Source: Paraburkholderia sp. FT54
Lineage (GTDB): Bacteria > Pseudomonadota > Gammaproteobacteria > Burkholderiales > Burkholderiaceae
Direction: 5' to 3'
Assembly: GCF_031585635.1 (NCBI RefSeq)
Contig: NZ_CP134196.1
Coordinates: forward strand, 62,001 to 126,000
Length of the DNA: 64,000 bases
Positions 62,788 through 64,000 of this stretch are shown piece after piece. A program made the translations under genes and the position numbers. Position 1 is the stretch's first letter, and every line of letters begins with the position of its first letter. The notes beneath the pieces are model-generated. The model did not search any database. It saw nothing but the letters and a program-made list of their open reading frames with translations, and was not told the origin of the DNA.

Positions 62788-63633
62788 TCAGCTCTTCAAC
62801 GGCAACCAAATCTCGAGCCCGCCCATCCCACTGACAGGATCGAACTTCTCGTCATAGCGCTCAAAATTCGGTGCATCGGCAGGAATATGTCCCGATGCCG
62901 GCAGCCACTGATTCCAGATCGTGTTCCAGGTGCGCCGGATAGTCGAAATATGCTCGCGATGACTGAACACCGCATACCGTTGCGGCGAAATACGCAAGCG
63001 GCTCAACTCAGCAGGCAGCGCCGAGAAGTCACTAACTTCAACGCCACACAGATAGTCGATGTTGCCGTTATCGTCAGCGTTATAGCAAACACCATACGCC
63101 ACGTTGCCGACCTGCCCCGGCACTTTGCCGAAGTAGTCACCAAAGCGCTGCCACTGCGACGGAATCGCGGCGCAGGTTTCGCTGGTATAGCGCTCGCTGA
63201 GGCCCGCGACGAGAAACGCTTTGCCGTCTTCAAAGCGCGGCGGTTCGAGATGGGTAAGCAGGGATTCGTCCATTTTGATCGGCTCCACGAGGGCGAGATT
63301 GTCGAGATGGCCACGCGCGCGCAGCGCGTCGGGCGTGAGCCCGAATTGCTCGCGAAACGCGCGTGTGAATGCCTCGTGAGAACCGTAGCCGGCGTCGATG
63401 GCGACCGCGAGGATATCCGGAGCGCCGCTCGCCAGCCGACGCGCCGCTTCGCTCAAGCGACGTCCGCGCACATAGCGCATCACCGAAAACCCCGTGGCCG
63501 CTTCGAAGGCGCGCGCCAAGTGAAAGCGCGACACGCATCCGCAGTTGGCGATGTCGTCGAGCGTCAACTCGTGGGCAAAGTGGCTTTCGATAAACCACAG
63601 CGCTTTTCCAACCGGGTTCATATGGGCTCTCAT
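62788..63633 (-). CDS. AraC-family regulator with GyrI-like effector domain
   Basis: 281 aa. N-terminal double HTH (LTLDDIANCGCVSRFHLARAF, GYGSHEAFTRAFREQFG, followed by TPDALR) and a C-terminal GyrI-like/SOUL-type ligand domain starting near FLVAGLSERYTSE and containing YGVCYNADDNGNIDYLCGVEV. This order matches the Rob/SoxS-like multidrug regulators that bind hydrophobic amphipathic ligands. Start at 63633 or, equally, the ATG 12 bp later at 63621. Upstream of the MFS transporter end, it may regulate a nearby pump. Confidence 0.9.
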   Translation of the reverse strand: MRAHMNPVGKALWFIESHFAHELTLDDIANCGCVSRFHLARAFEAATGFSVMRYVRGRRLSEAARRLASGAPDILAVAIDAGYGSHEAFTRAFREQFGLTPDALRARGHLDNLALVEPIKMDESLLTHLEPPRFEDGKAFLVAGLSERYTSETCAAIPSQWQRFGDYFGKVPGQVGNVAYGVCYNADDNGNIDYLCGVEVSDFSALPAELSRLRISPQRYAVFSHREHISTIRRTWNTIWNQWLPASGHIPADAPNFERYDEKFDPVSGMGGLEIWLPLKS

Positions 63634-63707
63634 GTCAGCATGGAACCAGCATAACGAGCGCCGATCCGATGTGTTTGATCGGGATTGCGGTTTTTGCGGC
63701 GCGGCGT

Positions 63708-64000
63708 TTAGTAGTTTTCAGTCGCGGCTTTGTTGCCTGTGGCGGTGGAGTGTTCATCCGCTGCCGTCACGTTGCGACCGTCAGCACCTTCGTACGCACC
63801 CTCACCCCCAGCCTTCCCGGTCCGCAACAATACGCCGCCAACAACTCCCGCCACCGCCGCAAAAATCGCCCCAAACAAAAACGCGACGTGATACCCGCTG
63901 TTGAGCGCCGCCACGGCATCGCCAGATGATGCCAGCATCGCCTCACTCCGCGCCGCGGCAAGACTCGCCAGCACCGCGAGCCCAAGCGCCCCACCCATCA
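63708..64000 (-). CDS. MFS multidrug transporter, C-terminal end (gene continues to the right)
   Basis: Partial: about 97 residues to the stop at 63708, the rest outside the window. The visible GGALGLAVLASLAAAR matches a conserved late helix of the DHA2 (EmrB/QacA-type) exporters, followed by the last membrane helix (HVAFLFGAIFAAVAGVVGGVLL) and a polar tail. Transcribed leftward, tail to the 5' end of the AraC/GyrI-like gene, which is a candidate regulator. Confidence 0.8.
   Translation of the reverse strand, partial: MGGALGLAVLASLAAARSEAMLASSGDAVAALNSGYHVAFLFGAIFAAVAGVVGGVLLRTGKAGGEGAYEGADGRNVTAADEHSTATGNKAATENY

Noticed and set aside
1..64000. Mobile elements, CRISPR arrays, prophage genes, rRNA or tRNA genes
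   Set aside because: Looked for transposases, integrases, regularly spaced repeats and structural RNA motifs; found none.

Overview
The window is GC-rich, densely coded chromosomal DNA of a beta-proteobacterium, most likely Paraburkholderia or Burkholderia sensu lato. This rests on the gene repertoire: a true LysR/LysA divergent pair, an HscC-type Hsp70, plcN-type phospholipase C, DUF3562 and DUF4337 proteins, and many LysR, AraC, MocR and GNAT genes. It reads as ordinary core/accessory chromosome. I saw no rRNA, tRNA, CRISPR array, insertion sequence, integrase or phage gene. Both ends cut a gene: an Hsp70 at the left and an MFS transporter at the right.

Layout. 1-4705 (minus strand): HscC-like Hsp70, a GNAT, a SolA-type flavin oxidase, a DUF3562 protein, and a DMT exporter with a remarkable His-rich tail. 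4969-9582 (plus): a DUF1295 reductase-like membrane protein paired with a Cfa-like methyltransferase, then cytochrome b561 and a membrane GT2 glycosyltransferase. 9768-12733: a Rieske oxygenase, a 38-aa membrane peptide, a rubredoxin with an N-terminal extension, and a convergent SDR. 12906-18491: lysR/lysA, a second LysR divergent from a solute-binding protein and a zinc deacylase, and a small cupin. 18637-21155 (minus): a lipoprotein followed by Tat-exported phospholipase C.

21366-29443 (plus) is a carbon block: glycogen debranching enzyme, a GH63-like glucosidase, glucose-6-phosphate dehydrogenase and polyphosphate glucokinase, then a YbhB-like protein. Together these could take alpha-glucan to glucose, glucose-6-phosphate and the pentose-phosphate/Entner-Doudoroff routes. 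29474-34596 holds an aldo/keto reductase and an iron-uptake operon (TonB receptor, PiuC hydroxylase, PepSY protein) behind a Fur-box-like site. 34924-39867 encodes a 1647-aa hybrid kinase with two kinase cores and three receivers. It is followed by a nitroreductase, a HiPIP, a DOPA-dioxygenase-like protein and small unknown genes.

42859-43891 is about 1 kb without a convincing gene but with a very strong intrinsic terminator, so it may carry a small RNA. 44755-47387 is an ECF42-type sigma factor system with two DGPF (YciI) proteins and a VOC protein, including a candidate sigma-dependent promoter. 47414-59820 is a mixed set of transporters, regulators, oxidoreductases, acetyltransferases and a streptomycin-kinase-like phosphotransferase. 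60506-64000 holds alanine dehydrogenase, a secreted alpha/beta hydrolase, an AraC/GyrI-like regulator and the end of a multidrug MFS transporter.

No element is clearly an undescribed system. The most promising leads are the ECF42/DGPF operon with its promoter, the possible RNA locus at 43260-43596, the DUF1295/Cfa pair and the His-tailed exporter. All product names come from recognising motifs and family character by eye; no database search was possible.
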